DNA of 64,000 nucleotides from a virus, in IMG/VR virus record IMGVR_UViG_3300036766_002181, positions 180,716-244,715 of that record. The stretch is one strand, 5' to 3'. The notes beneath the pieces were generated by a model. It saw only the letters and a list, made by a program, of their open reading frames with translations. It had not been told where the DNA came from and did no database searches. Shown here piece after piece: positions 15,512-24,245 of this stretch. Each line of letters opens with the position of its first letter. Position 1 is the stretch's first letter. A program made the position numbers and the translations under genes.

Positions 15512-15781
15512 ATGACAAACACGAATCAACAACAGTGTCGGCAACAATTTGAGCCAGGGAGGCTTTATCGTGTTCTCAAAGAAATCTTTTTTCTTCAAGA
15601 AAAATATAATGAATATAGACCAGAATTCGAGCCGGGTCATCAGACTGAGGCAAAAATAAATGATATTATAATGTTTATAAAAACAAGCCAAACACAATAT
15701 GATTTTTTTGTTTTAAATGGAAAAACGGTCTGTAATAGAAGATGGAGGTTGTTGGAGGAAGGGTTTATTTCGCCAATATGA
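15512..15781 (+). CDS. PGxLY-family small protein
   Basis: 89 residues: FEPGRLYRVLKE, DIIMFIKTS, FFVLNGKTVCNRRW. Begins four bases after the previous gene's repaired stop, and its TGA overlaps the next ATG. Confidence 0.85.
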   Translation: MTNTNQQQCRQQFEPGRLYRVLKEIFFLQEKYNEYRPEFEPGHQTEAKINDIIMFIKTSQTQYDFFVLNGKTVCNRRWRLLEEGFISPI

Positions 15782-16087
15782 TAATGAACAGTTCTGGCTT
15801 AATTCCTGGAAGCCTATACAAGATTGGTTCGATTGAGATGAAGTCAATCTTGACACAAGTCAATGCCATATATTCCCCACGAGGAGACATAAGAGAAGGT
15901 TATAAACATATAATAATTTATCCAAAAGATATTTGTCTGTTTGTTGGTTTGATATTAAAATTTTTTTGGATCGGCCGGCGATTCAAAAACCCTGTGTTCA
16001 TTTTTAGTCAATGGAAAGATTGTTTATATTAGTTCTTGGGTTTTAGACCGTCTTTGTTTTGTTAATGAAATTAAAGAAGAAGGATAG
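15778..16087 (+). pseudogene. PGxLY-family copy with T7-tract frameshift
   Basis: From ATG 15778 (overlapping the upstream TGA) the frame gives LIPGSLYKI and DICLFV, then leaves the family pattern after a T7 run at 15961-15967 and stops at 16032. Dropping one T yields SFLVNGKIVYISSW and FVNEIKEEG to TAG 16085-16087, the expected end. Length is 3n+1. It is the second frameshift at TTTTTTTGG within 540 bases. Confidence 0.75.
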
Positions 16088-16090
16088 TTT

Positions 16091-16354
16091 GTGGCAATGG
16101 AATCGCCTGCCAAATACAATTTATTAATTCCTGGGAATCTTTATAGATGCAAAAACAGACAGGTAGAAATTAAAATTGGTGATATTGTTATGGTTATCAG
16201 GGGTGAAAAAAGAGATTCTGGCATGTATTTTTCTGATTATTTTAATTTGATTTTTTTATATAACGGCAACCTTGTTTGCTCGTCAGGATGGCATAAAACC
16301 GCCGTAGACAAAGATGTTCGTGAGGCGCTTGAACCAATAGGAGATCATATTTAA
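16091..16354 (+). CDS. PGxLY-family small protein
   Basis: 87 residues from GTG 16091 (ATG 16097 also possible): LLIPGNLYRCKN, DIVMVIRGEK, LIFLYNGNLVCSSGW. All three motifs are complete. Confidence 0.85.
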   Translation: MAMESPAKYNLLIPGNLYRCKNRQVEIKIGDIVMVIRGEKRDSGMYFSDYFNLIFLYNGNLVCSSGWHKTAVDKDVREALEPIGDHI

Positions 16355-16361
16355 GAATGTT

Positions 16362-16991
16362 GTGAACAATGTTAATAACATTATTGTTTTAAGGGCCCTG
16401 ATTAAAGAAGAGCTAATATCAGAAAAACTGGCACTTAAAAATTATAAAAATTTTTGTGAGCTTGTGGCTGATGCCTATGACCAGCTTCCTGACCATGACC
16501 CAAAGGCAATTGCCTCTTATAAGTCCTTAATTGCCCATACAGAAAAAATGTACCAAAGAATGCTTTCTAAGATAAAGGTGGAATTTGTTGCCGGACAGCC
16601 TTATTCTTCTCAAAAGGAAATGAAGGAAGATGTAGAAAAAACTGGTATTCTTAAGATATCAACAGACTTTAATGAACATGATGTTTTCTCTCATGAACAG
16701 AATTTAAAGTTTCGAGCCGTTCATGATTATATTGTTCATATTCTTGCCAATGTAGACTTTAGTGATAAGGGAGAAATTGCTGCCTTTAATGCTCATAAGA
16801 AAATGCTTCCTCCTGCTGCCGTGCCTGCTGCCTTTACAGAGATCGTTGGCCAGGCCTGCTATGCAAATGCAAGAGGAAACTTTCCAAAACAAAAGATTGC
16901 CATTATGACCGGATTTGATTATGACAATCTTGGTAGTATCAAAGGCTACAACATAACCCCTCAAAAAGAGCTAGAAAAAAAGGCTCAATAA
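16362..16991 (+). CDS. conserved phage hypothetical protein
   Basis: 209 residues from a GTG start, mostly helical. A compact segment around 127-170 (FRAVHDYIVHI, GEIAAFNAHKKMLP, FTEIVGQACY) looks like a conserved core I have seen in phage genomes, without a known role. Not a PGxLY protein although it follows that array directly. Confidence 0.65.
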   Translation: MNNVNNIIVLRALIKEELISEKLALKNYKNFCELVADAYDQLPDHDPKAIASYKSLIAHTEKMYQRMLSKIKVEFVAGQPYSSQKEMKEDVEKTGILKISTDFNEHDVFSHEQNLKFRAVHDYIVHILANVDFSDKGEIAAFNAHKKMLPPAAVPAAFTEIVGQACYANARGNFPKQKIAIMTGFDYDNLGSIKGYNITPQKELEKKAQ

Positions 16992-17008
16992 TTCAATATA
17001 ATATCTTA

Positions 17009-17036
17009 TTGACATTATAAGAAATTGTGGTAGAAT
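17009..17036 (+). promoter_or_regulatory. sigma70-like promoter for tRNA-Lys and DNA ligase
   Basis: TTGACA 17009-17014, 16-base spacer, TAGAAT 17031-17036; the tRNA begins about 15 bases after the predicted start. Confidence 0.75.
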
Positions 17037-17057
17037 CATACTCATGCAAGATACGAA

Positions 17058-17129
17058 GGGTTCGTAGTGTAATGGTAGCACATCAACCTTTTAAGTTGCT
17101 CAGTGCGGGTCCGACTCCCGCCGAACCCA
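17058..17129 (+). tRNA. tRNA-Lys (TTT)
   Basis: Acceptor GGGTTCG (17058-17064) pairs with CGAACCC (17122-17128). The loop CTTTTAA gives anticodon TTT. The base run after the discriminator is CCC, so CCA is not encoded. Confidence 0.85.
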
Positions 17130-17177
17130 CCCACCCACCTAACTAGATGAAATCATTGATTATTTGAGCAAGGTAAT

Positions 17178-18335
17178 ATGTCAACAAAAGCCAAAAAGAC
17201 CACTTTTCCTACTCTCTACCACAAGACTGCCAAGGGAGCCACAAATATCTGGACGGTTTGGGCAGAGGGAAGTTGTGTTTATACTGAATGGGGGCAGCTA
17301 GAAGGCCTACTACAGACCTCCTGTAAGGAGGTTGTTCAAAAGAACCTCGGCCGTGCAAACGAAACCTCGGTAGGGGAACAGGCCATTCTAGAGGCCGAGT
17401 CTATGTGGCTATATAAGAAAGAAAGAAAGTACAGCGAAACCATTGAAGAGACAGAGGAAAGAATTTTCCTCCCCATGCTTGCTAAGAAGTTTGAAGATAG
17501 AAAACGATTTATTGGCCTGACCGAAGATGATTTTGAGGCCTATATTCAAGCAAAGCTAAACGGCACAAGGGCCCTTGCTTCCTGGATTGGTCATGGTAAG
17601 AACCGCAAAATTAAACTCACCAGTCGAGGCGGAAAAGAATATTTTCTTCCTCATGTCTGTAGGGAAATTGAAAATTCTGATTTACCAGAAAGCGACGTTC
17701 TTGATGGAGAGCTTTATGTCCATGGAACAGGACTACAAGAAATCAATACTCTTGTCCGCCCCACAAAGAACTTTAATCCCGAATCCGTTAAAATGGAATA
17801 TCATGTTTATGACTATATCCATGCCAATGAAAACAATGATGGCGGACTCTGGTCTGAGCGCAATAAGAATCTAAAGGATTTTTTTAAGAGAAACTCTTCT
17901 GTTCTAAATAAGGTTGTAATGGTTTCTGGAAAAACTGTTCGATCCGAAAAAGAAATCTATGCCTTTCATGATGAATGCGTTGCAGACGGATACGAGGGAG
18001 CCATTGTAAGGCTCTTGGATGGCGTCTACAAGTTTGGTTATAGAAGCGACAAGCTTCTTAAGGTCAAGGCTTTCATGGATGATGAATTTGAAATTATTGA
18101 TTTTACCAATGGTGACGGAAAGTTTTCGGAATGTATTATCTTCAAATGCAAGACCAAAGAGGGCGGAACCTTTAAGGTTGTACCAAAGGGCACATTTGAA
18201 AAGCGTGCCAAATGGCTAAAGCATGGCAAGTCCTTTATTGGAAAGAAGCTAACAGTTCAATACTTTGGATTTACCGAAGATGGCTTGCCCTATATTCCAA
18301 TTGGCTTGGCGGTCAGACTTGAAGAGGATATGTGA
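17178..18335 (+). CDS. ATP-dependent DNA ligase with N-terminal WGR-like domain
   Basis: 385 residues. Nucleotidyltransferase motifs are complete: KLNG (126-129, adenylated Lys126), LDGEL (175-179), EGAIVR (273-278) and LKVK (294-297), followed by an OB-fold region. Residues about 10-90 (NIWTVWAEGS, TEWGQLEG) resemble a WGR nucleic-acid-binding domain, as in some phage and bacterial ligases. It seals nicks in phage DNA. AAGGTAAT precedes the ATG. Confidence 0.88.
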   Translation: MSTKAKKTTFPTLYHKTAKGATNIWTVWAEGSCVYTEWGQLEGLLQTSCKEVVQKNLGRANETSVGEQAILEAESMWLYKKERKYSETIEETEERIFLPMLAKKFEDRKRFIGLTEDDFEAYIQAKLNGTRALASWIGHGKNRKIKLTSRGGKEYFLPHVCREIENSDLPESDVLDGELYVHGTGLQEINTLVRPTKNFNPESVKMEYHVYDYIHANENNDGGLWSERNKNLKDFFKRNSSVLNKVVMVSGKTVRSEKEIYAFHDECVADGYEGAIVRLLDGVYKFGYRSDKLLKVKAFMDDEFEIIDFTNGDGKFSECIIFKCKTKEGGTFKVVPKGTFEKRAKWLKHGKSFIGKKLTVQYFGFTEDGLPYIPIGLAVRLEEDM

Positions 18336-18619
18336 AAATTCTACGCAAAGGTCTGGTCAAAAGAATTCATGTGGACCAGCATCGAATTAAAAAGAATCAC
18401 AAGGAAGGCACGAGTCTTCCCGTGTTAACCGTACAGGTTCGTGGAGGCCCTTACAAGACACAGGGAATCTATATAGATGGCCCGTCTAGGCTGGTTTACA
18501 GGCCAGAGAAGCCTCTCTCTTGTGGCGCAAAGGTTTGGATTGAAACGTTATCAGCCGTAAGACTATACAGACCAGATGCTCGTATTAAGATTAATATCTG
18601 TCAAATTAAAAGGACATAG
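18332..18619 (+). CDS. conserved phage hypothetical protein
   Basis: 95 residues from GTG 18332, overlapping the ligase stop (ATGTGA). The core VLTVQVRGGPYKTQGIYIDG then SRLVYRPEKPLSCGAKVWIE is a beta domain I recall from phages and plasmids (QHxIKxNxK...GPSRLVYxPxKPLSCGA); its function is unknown to me. Coupling suggests a link to DNA metabolism. Confidence 0.7.
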   Translation: MKILRKGLVKRIHVDQHRIKKNHKEGTSLPVLTVQVRGGPYKTQGIYIDGPSRLVYRPEKPLSCGAKVWIETLSAVRLYRPDARIKINICQIKRT

Positions 18620-18623
18620 GCCA

Positions 18624-18995
18624 ATGGACAAACAAGAAGAAAACAAAGAAGTCTCGCCACGACAGCCAGATTCCTCTTCTCCTGCTTTGCCGCCAAGAGT
18701 TAAAATTCATGCGGTCAAACCAGATAAGTTTGATTTTATCTTTGCTCCACTAAATCGATGGTGGATTCACTATGTAAACGGAATCGTTACAGCCTATTGG
18801 ATTATCCTGGGTACAAAATTGGCCTATTCAGCCTGGCTTATTGCCATTCCCATTGTAATTCTTGTAATTCTTTCTCTTGTTATTCAAACCTCCGGGCACG
18901 TAGTTGACATTTTTGAATTTATTTTAAAGGCAGAAGTGCCGAAGGACGACAGTGGCTCTACTCCTCCTGTCGAAAAGAAGAACACAGAAGAATAG
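18624..18995 (+). CDS. small integral membrane protein
   Basis: 123 residues from ATG 18624; a longer reading from 18576 is unlikely. Two hydrophobic helices (GIVTAYWIILGTKLAYSAW and LIAIPIVILVILSLVIQ) lie between a polar Pro/Ser-rich N-terminus and an acidic tail. Function unknown. Confidence 0.65.
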   Translation: MDKQEENKEVSPRQPDSSSPALPPRVKIHAVKPDKFDFIFAPLNRWWIHYVNGIVTAYWIILGTKLAYSAWLIAIPIVILVILSLVIQTSGHVVDIFEFILKAEVPKDDSGSTPPVEKKNTEE

Positions 18996-19022
18996 CTTCC
19001 TTTTTGCTATTTATCCTTATTC

Positions 19023-19298
19023 ATGATTAAAGATGAAGAAAAGAAGGAAACCGATGCCCAGATTATTGATCGTTTAATTAATGAGCAAAATCAAACAAGA
19101 GAAGTTTTAAACCAGGTTAGGCAAGAACTTTATAACGATTCTGAGTTTGATGGATTATCTTTAATTGGTGGTATAAAAACTCTTAAAAGAAGATATTATG
19201 AAGAAAGAGCCAAAGTAGAAAGGCTTAATAAAGAATTGGACAAAATGTTAAAAGACCATTTAAAGGAACAGAAAAGAATTTCATTGGACAATCGTTAG
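19023..19298 (+). CDS. small coiled-coil protein
   Basis: 91 charged residues with heptad-like spacing in two helices (IIDRLINEQNQTREVLNQV and VERLNKELDKMLKDHLKEQ). No domain recognised. Confidence 0.6.
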   Translation: MIKDEEKKETDAQIIDRLINEQNQTREVLNQVRQELYNDSEFDGLSLIGGIKTLKRRYYEERAKVERLNKELDKMLKDHLKEQKRISLDNR

Positions 19299-19314
19299 AC
19301 CTGAATAAAAACTC

Positions 19315-19343
19315 TTGCTTTCCTAACAAAGAGAGGCTATAAT
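19315..19343 (+). promoter_or_regulatory. sigma70-like promoter, leaderless type
   Basis: TTGCTT 19315-19320, 17-base spacer, TATAAT 19338-19343; ATG follows ten bases later at 19353. Confidence 0.75.
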
Positions 19344-19352
19344 AGATTCATT

Positions 19353-19640
19353 ATGAGAAAACGATTTGGAATTTGTGGTCACAATGGAAATGGTACCTAC
19401 TGCCACAGGTGCAGGCAGGCAGAAGAGTTTGCTGCCCTTGCAAAGGAGAACAAAACATATTCTCTCTTTAAAAAGCGAACCAAGGAAAATGGCGGGCCTG
19501 TTGTTTGGAAGAAAAATGAACTTTTGGCCGAGTCCAAAAGACTTAAGGGCCCACAAAAGGCTACTAGTCGCAGAGCCCTCTTGGCTGCATCGGTAGAGGC
19601 AGAGACTTCTACCTCAAATGAAGATTCGTCCAGAGAATAA
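19353..19640 (+). CDS. small zinc-finger-like protein
   Basis: 95 residues. FGICGHNGNGTYCHRCRQ near the start has a C-x-H ... C-x-x-C arrangement that could bind one zinc; the rest is basic and Ala/Ser-rich. First gene of a rightward operon driven by the promoter just upstream. Confidence 0.65.
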   Translation: MRKRFGICGHNGNGTYCHRCRQAEEFAALAKENKTYSLFKKRTKENGGPVVWKKNELLAESKRLKGPQKATSRRALLAASVEAETSTSNEDSSRE

Positions 19641-19644
19641 GAAT

Positions 19645-20076
19645 ATGTCAAAAGGTATATCTTACAACATTCAGCCACGGATTAAACTTTCCTTTCCGTT
19701 TGTCGAGGGAAATCTTTTTAAGACAAAAGAAGAATTTATGGGAACGGATGCTGTTGGAATCCTAAAGGACGACGAAGAAAGAGCCTATGGCCAAGAGGAG
19801 ATTGCTGTTCCTGTAGATACGGTTTGTATGTATGTAGAAAATGAACAGTTTATTGCTCCTGGCGAAATGACTCCTGTCTCTGCCTGGGTAAGACTTAAGT
19901 TTCTCTTAGATAGTGAAAGAGTTGTTTGGTTTACTGCCTGTAGTATTCCTCTTAAGATTTGGAATTTTGAAACCTATCTTGGCAGAAAAAAACTTATTGA
20001 ACAGACAATTAACAATACTTTCACCTCATTTGGTAAGCCCGAGGAAGCGACAAAAAAGAAAGTCTTGGCAGCATAA
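19645..20076 (+). CDS. divergent PGxLY-like protein
   Basis: 143 residues from ATG 19645. FVEGNLFKTKEEF has the shape of the family motif, VDTVCMYVENEQF the central strand, and FLLDSERVVWFTA the C-terminal strands, with longer loops and a helical tail. I place it at the edge of the family. Confidence 0.55.
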   Translation: MSKGISYNIQPRIKLSFPFVEGNLFKTKEEFMGTDAVGILKDDEERAYGQEEIAVPVDTVCMYVENEQFIAPGEMTPVSAWVRLKFLLDSERVVWFTACSIPLKIWNFETYLGRKKLIEQTINNTFTSFGKPEEATKKKVLAA

Positions 20077-20078
20077 AA

Positions 20079-20402
20079 ATGTTTTCATTTAGTGGCAGCG
20101 GCGATGGAAATCAAAGTGGCAACGGCCAGGGCTCCTTGCCTATTCTCTCTTTAGAAGAGGCCATTTTTCAGCAAATGGAAAAGCTAGATAAGGATCTGGC
20201 TATAATGATTGCCATATCAGGAGTGTCGCTGGATGTAAAAAAGGTAGTTGAAACCGTTTCTGTGATTAATCAGGTTTCCTTAGAAAGGAAGCTTCTAGAT
20301 CCAAAGTTTAAGGATCTTACAAAAACAGAACAGGAACATGTTGATTATATGAGAGAATTGTTTTTATCAACCCGCTTTCAAAAAGGAAAAACTTTAAACT
20401 AA
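20079..20402 (+). CDS. hypothetical helical protein
   Basis: 107 residues: Gly/Ser/Asn-rich start (about 20 residues), then helices (SLEEAIFQQMEKLDKDLAIM, VVETVSVINQV). Starts two bases after the previous stop. No family recognised. Confidence 0.6.
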   Translation: MFSFSGSGDGNQSGNGQGSLPILSLEEAIFQQMEKLDKDLAIMIAISGVSLDVKKVVETVSVINQVSLERKLLDPKFKDLTKTEQEHVDYMRELFLSTRFQKGKTLN

Positions 20403-20428
20403 ATTTTGGCAACAACACAACCAATTCA

Positions 20429-20522
20429 CGGCTCGGGGCGGAAGATTCGCGGGAAGATTTATAATCTTCGTAATGCATCAGATTGGTGCGCAAAGCTGGT
20501 TTGAGTCCAGACGAGCCGACCA
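20429..20522 (+). tRNA. unusual type II (long variable arm) tRNA, apparent anticodon TAT
   Basis: Acceptor CGGCTCG (20429-20435) pairs fully with CGAGCCG (20512-20518), and CCA is encoded at 20520-20522. GAAGA/TCTTC closes the loop TTTATAA, anticodon TAT. A five-pair variable arm (GCATC/GGTGC) and T-arm CTGG/CCAG with loop TTTGAGT follow. The D-arm (GCG/CGC) is short and lacks the usual GG. Long variable arms belong to Leu, Ser and Tyr tRNAs, which do not use TAT, so identity is uncertain. Confidence 0.6.
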
Positions 20523-20544
20523 AATTTAATAAAGAAACAAATTT

Positions 20545-21912
20545 ATGGAAAATCCTATATCAACAGCAGCAGCAGTAGAGACAAAAATGGTAATGACGGA
20601 CACGATTCGGGGCAAGCTTCTTCCTGGCTGGCTAAAAAGCAATTTTGTTGAACTTGGTCAGTTTGGTACCCATGGAGTTTTTGATTGGTTCCAGGCCATG
20701 GTTTTTAGATTGTTTTTTGCAGAGAGCTTTAAACAACAAAAGGTAATCTATGATAAAGTCTTTTCAGGTTTTTTTGATGTAACAAAGACTTCTCTTATTC
20801 TTGACTTTATTCAAAAGTCAAGAAATGGAAACCTGCTTGCCCTGGAAGATAATGTGATAGAAACATTTCATATGTTTGTAGGCGACGACTTTGTTGCCTA
20901 TGTTTCTTGTGAAAGAAACTTTATCAGCGTTAAGTTTGGCATATCCGTAGATCTCCAATCAGACACGAGAGATCCCTTGTTACTTTTTAAGAATGAAATT
21001 GAATTCTTTGCAAAGGAATTGTCGCCAAGAGAAAAGACAAATGAGGGAAATGTGTATGTGCTTGCCACAGACTATGAGGGTCTTGACGTAAAGAAGCTCG
21101 GGTTTGCCGCCTCTAGATTTGAGAAAGAAAACTATGCTCCTGACGTGCAGGTTGGCATGGAAGCCATTCTTTCTGATCTTAAATCAGCAAACCCAAAGGG
21201 AAAGTTAACCATTATTGAGGGCGATCCAGGATCTGGAAAAACGTTTTTTGTTCGAAGCCTTGTTTCAGAAACGCCAAATGCATGCTTTATTGTAATTCCC
21301 CCAAACATGGTTGAAAGAATTAGCGACCCTGCAATCATTCCTGTCTTTTTAAGACTAAAATCAGGAGATCAGCCACAGGAGTCCTATGGACCATCGGGAC
21401 AGCCTGTATCTAAAACAGATATTGTTCTTCCTCTTATTTCTGAATCTGAGAAAAAGGAAGCCTTTATAAATCCCATTATTCTTATCGTCGAGGATGCAGA
21501 CGAATGCTTGGTTAGACGCAATGGTGGAAACATGCCGGCAATTAGTGCCGTGTTAAATCTTACTTCAGGCATTCTTGGAGACTTGTTAGACATAAGAGTT
21601 GTTGCAACAACCAACGCAAAGAAAACAGACATGGACGAGGCTCTATTAAGAGACGGCAGACTTTCTTATAATCTTGAGGTTGGTAGACTTCCTCCTGAAC
21701 AGGCAACAAAAATTTATCGCAGACTAATGAACAACGACTCTGCTGAATATCCTCATAAAAACGAACCTGTTCTTCTTGCAAGTATTTATGCCCAAGCTAA
21801 AGTCTCGCTACAAAAAGAAAAACAATTAAATGCCGGCGAAGAAGTAGAGAAGACAGTAGAAACCACAAACAAGTCCTCTACTTCTCCATCAAGAAAAATT
21901 GGCTTTGGTTGA
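20545..21912 (+). CDS. AAA+ ATPase
   Basis: 455 residues. The N-terminal 200 residues are a specific domain of unknown type. The AAA core has GDPGSGKT (226-233), ILIVEDADE (312-320), VVATTN (352-357, sensor 1) and LLRDGRLS (arginine finger region), closest in layout to BCS1/Cdc48-like ATPases. The tail is polar. Its partner is not evident; the next genes are a lipoprotein and membrane proteins. Confidence 0.82.
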   Translation: MENPISTAAAVETKMVMTDTIRGKLLPGWLKSNFVELGQFGTHGVFDWFQAMVFRLFFAESFKQQKVIYDKVFSGFFDVTKTSLILDFIQKSRNGNLLALEDNVIETFHMFVGDDFVAYVSCERNFISVKFGISVDLQSDTRDPLLLFKNEIEFFAKELSPREKTNEGNVYVLATDYEGLDVKKLGFAASRFEKENYAPDVQVGMEAILSDLKSANPKGKLTIIEGDPGSGKTFFVRSLVSETPNACFIVIPPNMVERISDPAIIPVFLRLKSGDQPQESYGPSGQPVSKTDIVLPLISESEKKEAFINPIILIVEDADECLVRRNGGNMPAISAVLNLTSGILGDLLDIRVVATTNAKKTDMDEALLRDGRLSYNLEVGRLPPEQATKIYRRLMNNDSAEYPHKNEPVLLASIYAQAKVSLQKEKQLNAGEEVEKTVETTNKSSTSPSRKIGFG

Positions 21913-21913
21913 T

Positions 21914-22174
21914 ATGAAAAGATTTTTGGTGATTTTGTTTTTCATATTGGCATGTTCTTCTTCCTCTGCTTCCGGTAGCAGCAATGATCATAGTCAAACT
22001 GGTAATAATGAAAATACCACGGCGGCATTAACAGAATGTGAACAGCATAATGCAAAAGGTGTTCTTTGCCATTATGAAGAATCCATGGCAACAGAATGTT
22101 TGTGTCAATCAAACAAAACCAAAAAATTATTTTGGTTAAACTTTAAACATAAAAAAGAGGTTGCGCCATGGTGA
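21914..22174 (+). CDS. small lipoprotein
   Basis: 86 residues from ATG 21914: MKRF then a hydrophobic stretch and the lipobox ILAC, so lipidation at Cys is likely. The mature part is Ser/Asn-rich with four further cysteines. It overlaps the next gene by seven bases. Possibly a superinfection-exclusion or lysis-related lipoprotein, which is only a guess. Confidence 0.65.
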   Translation: MKRFLVILFFILACSSSSASGSSNDHSQTGNNENTTAALTECEQHNAKGVLCHYEESMATECLCQSNKTKKLFWLNFKHKKEVAPW

Positions 22175-22530
22175 CAATGACAAGCTGGATACTTTTTGCC
22201 ATCTTGCTGTTAAATTCTCTTTTCTCTTTTGCTGTTGGTTATATTCTTTGTAGAGAGATAAATGATCTTAAAAGAAAGAACCTACAGGCAATTTTATCAA
22301 AAGACATTTATAATCTAACCATAGTTGCCGTTGAAAATGTTCTTAAGGCATTTAAGATTGCCCTGTTGCAGGAAGTAAATGCAACTCAAAATGAAATAAT
22401 GCAGGCCACAGAGGAGGCAATGCAACAGGTCAGAAAGGCAGAAGAGGGAGCAGTTGACAAAGAAAAAGAAGAATCTGACGATGAAGGTGGCTTGCCTTTT
22501 GAAAAAAAGAAAAAGACTTATTTAAATTAA
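22168..22530 (+). CDS. membrane-anchored coiled-coil protein
   Basis: 120 residues: one N-terminal membrane helix (WILFAILLLNSLFSFAVGYI), then a long amphipathic helix (ILSKDIYNLTIVAVENVL ... NEIMQATEEAMQQVRKAEE) and a charged tail. Function unknown. Confidence 0.65.
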   Translation: MVTMTSWILFAILLLNSLFSFAVGYILCREINDLKRKNLQAILSKDIYNLTIVAVENVLKAFKIALLQEVNATQNEIMQATEEAMQQVRKAEEGAVDKEKEESDDEGGLPFEKKKKTYLN

Positions 22531-22562
22531 ACAACAAAAGAAATATTATCTATGATGGTGAT

Positions 22563-23042
22563 ATGAAGAATAAGCTATTTCTTTTGTTGATTTTACTTTT
22601 TGTCCTGCTGAATGGTTGTGTTAAGCCTTTAAGCCATATTAATTACCAGCCAGTTGATCCGACCTCATTGAAGCCAGAATATAATTCTGATCAGCTTAGA
22701 GCAAGAATTGGTGAACTAACCCCTGTAGTTTATGACATAATTGGAAAAAGAGTTAGTTTTGATTGTAGCGTCAAAATAGATCATGTTTTGTGTTTTAATG
22801 AAACTGCGCTGTATGAATATTATCTTCAAACAACAGCAGTAACACAAAATGATTTTGTTATTTCCGAAACAGCAGAGGTAGTGCCAGGAGAGCGACTAAG
22901 AAGAACAACCTATGCTGTTGATTTTTTAAAAGAATATGAAAGATTGGTTTTTCTTTATTTAACTGAAATAAACAAGGCAAACGAAAAATTTGTTTGCGTG
23001 CAAAACAGTTATATATCCAACAGCACTTTCTATTGCCTGTAA
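22563..23042 (+). CDS. lipoprotein
   Basis: 159 residues: signal peptide with the lipobox LLNGC at residues 15-19, then a folded domain with two cysteine pairs (FDCSVKIDHVLCF, FVCVQNSYI ... FYCL). Likely periplasmic or outer-membrane in a Gram-negative host. Confidence 0.7.
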   Translation: MKNKLFLLLILLFVLLNGCVKPLSHINYQPVDPTSLKPEYNSDQLRARIGELTPVVYDIIGKRVSFDCSVKIDHVLCFNETALYEYYLQTTAVTQNDFVISETAEVVPGERLRRTTYAVDFLKEYERLVFLYLTEINKANEKFVCVQNSYISNSTFYCL

Positions 23043-23051
23043 TGCATTAAT

Positions 23052-23086
23052 TTGACATATTCAAATTGGTGATTACCTTGAATATG
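23052..23086 (+). promoter_or_regulatory. inverted repeat upstream of the sigma gene
   Basis: CATATTCAA (23056-23064) and TTGAATATG (23078-23086) are perfect inverted copies 13 bases apart. The 13-mer TTGACATATTCAA (23052-23064) recurs exactly at 37217-37229. Candidate operator in the 153-base gap before the sigma factor. Confidence 0.5.
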
Positions 23087-23195
23087 AATTAATTCAAACT
23101 GTGTCTATGATGAATGTGGTATAAAACACAAGCATCAGATGATATATTTTTGATTAACACCAATACTGCTTCTGCTTGTTGCATAATGGCAATGG

Positions 23196-24242
23196 TTGCC
23201 TCTTAAGACAAGCAAGATAGGAAAGATAGCGAAAAAGAGAAACTTATTTGTGAAAAAAGAAGAACAGAAAAAGAACAAGCTTACAACAAAATCAGAGGCT
23301 CACGAAAATAATAAAGAGCTATTTGAGCTTTATATAAAGGGTGGGAGAAAAGACATAAAGCTTAGAAATGAAATTGTAATTAAAAATCAGGCCCTAATCA
23401 GTTACATATTAACCAAATATTTTCCGTCAGGACCAACCTCTCATACCTTTGGATACGGATACATTTCAGAGGATCTTCGCAAGGAACTATTTCAGGAGGG
23501 CACTCTCGGCCTTCTGGCGGCCATTGAAGGATATAATCCTGCTCTTGGATACAAATTCAGCACCTACTCCGGGTGGTGGCTTAGACAGGCTATAAACAAT
23601 TATCTTACCAACATAAATCCTATTATAAAAATACCAAGTCATATTAGAGCGGCTCAAAGCAAACTCTTTAAAGAACTTAAGCTTCAAAAGAAAGACGTTG
23701 CCTCTATCTTATTTTTTAATGAGGACGAATATAATCAAAACTATGATTATGATACCGACGAAAATAATAAGACTTCAAAAAAGACAGGTGGGACAAACGA
23801 CAACAACGGCAAGAAGAAAAAAAGCAAAAAGAAGGAAAGAAAATACGGGGTCACAGAAAAAATGCTAAGTTCTATTGGCAGCGCCCTGAAATCAAAACAG
23901 ATTATATCCCTAAGTGCCCCAAGTGTTTCTCCTGGTGCAGATCCTTCTGATGGCAATTATTGTCTTGAGGATATCCTGTTTAAGACAGAACAAGGAGCCA
24001 TTCATCTTGGTGGTAGCTCTGGTGGGGGCAGGGTCGGCACCGCCGGCAGCGGGCGAACAGCAATAGGAGGAGAATCTTCTTCTTCCTCTTCTTCTGTATT
24101 CCATAAAATGGACAAAGAACAATTAACTGCAATTGTTGGAGGAGTTCTTGAGAACATGTCAGAGAAAAAGAAAATGATTCTTCTTCTCAGATATGGAATT
24201 TTAGAAGAAAAAGACCTAATTGGAAAGAAGGCGCAGGCATAG
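23196..24242 (+). CDS. sigma70-family factor, N-terminal part (regions 2 to 4.1)
   Basis: 348 residues from TTG 23196; GTG 23250 is an alternative start. Region 2 is clear at about 60-150 (ELFQEGTLGLLAAIEGYNP, FSTYSGWWLRQAINNYL), covering core binding and -10 recognition. A low-complexity insert (about 175-215, and a Gly/Ser stretch near 270-300) replaces the usual region 3. VLENMSEKKKMILLLRYGI matches region 4.1, and the frame then hits TAG at 24240-24242. The missing helix-turn-helix is encoded in the same frame immediately downstream. Confidence 0.82.
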   Translation: MPLKTSKIGKIAKKRNLFVKKEEQKKNKLTTKSEAHENNKELFELYIKGGRKDIKLRNEIVIKNQALISYILTKYFPSGPTSHTFGYGYISEDLRKELFQEGTLGLLAAIEGYNPALGYKFSTYSGWWLRQAINNYLTNINPIIKIPSHIRAAQSKLFKELKLQKKDVASILFFNEDEYNQNYDYDTDENNKTSKKTGGTNDNNGKKKKSKKKERKYGVTEKMLSSIGSALKSKQIISLSAPSVSPGADPSDGNYCLEDILFKTEQGAIHLGGSSGGGRVGTAGSGRTAIGGESSSSSSSVFHKMDKEQLTAIVGGVLENMSEKKKMILLLRYGILEEKDLIGKKAQA

Positions 24243-24245
24243 GAT

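Noticed and set aside
17178-18335. NAD-dependent ligase
   Set aside because: KLNG and EGAIVR with WGR-like N-terminus fit ATP-dependent enzymes; no BRCT or zinc finger.
13619-24242. Genome-wide recoding of TAG as a sense codon
   Set aside because: Many complete genes end in TAG (for example those ending at 11002, 18619, 18995, 19298, 25330, 25745, 55590 and 56735), so TAG is a normal stop here.
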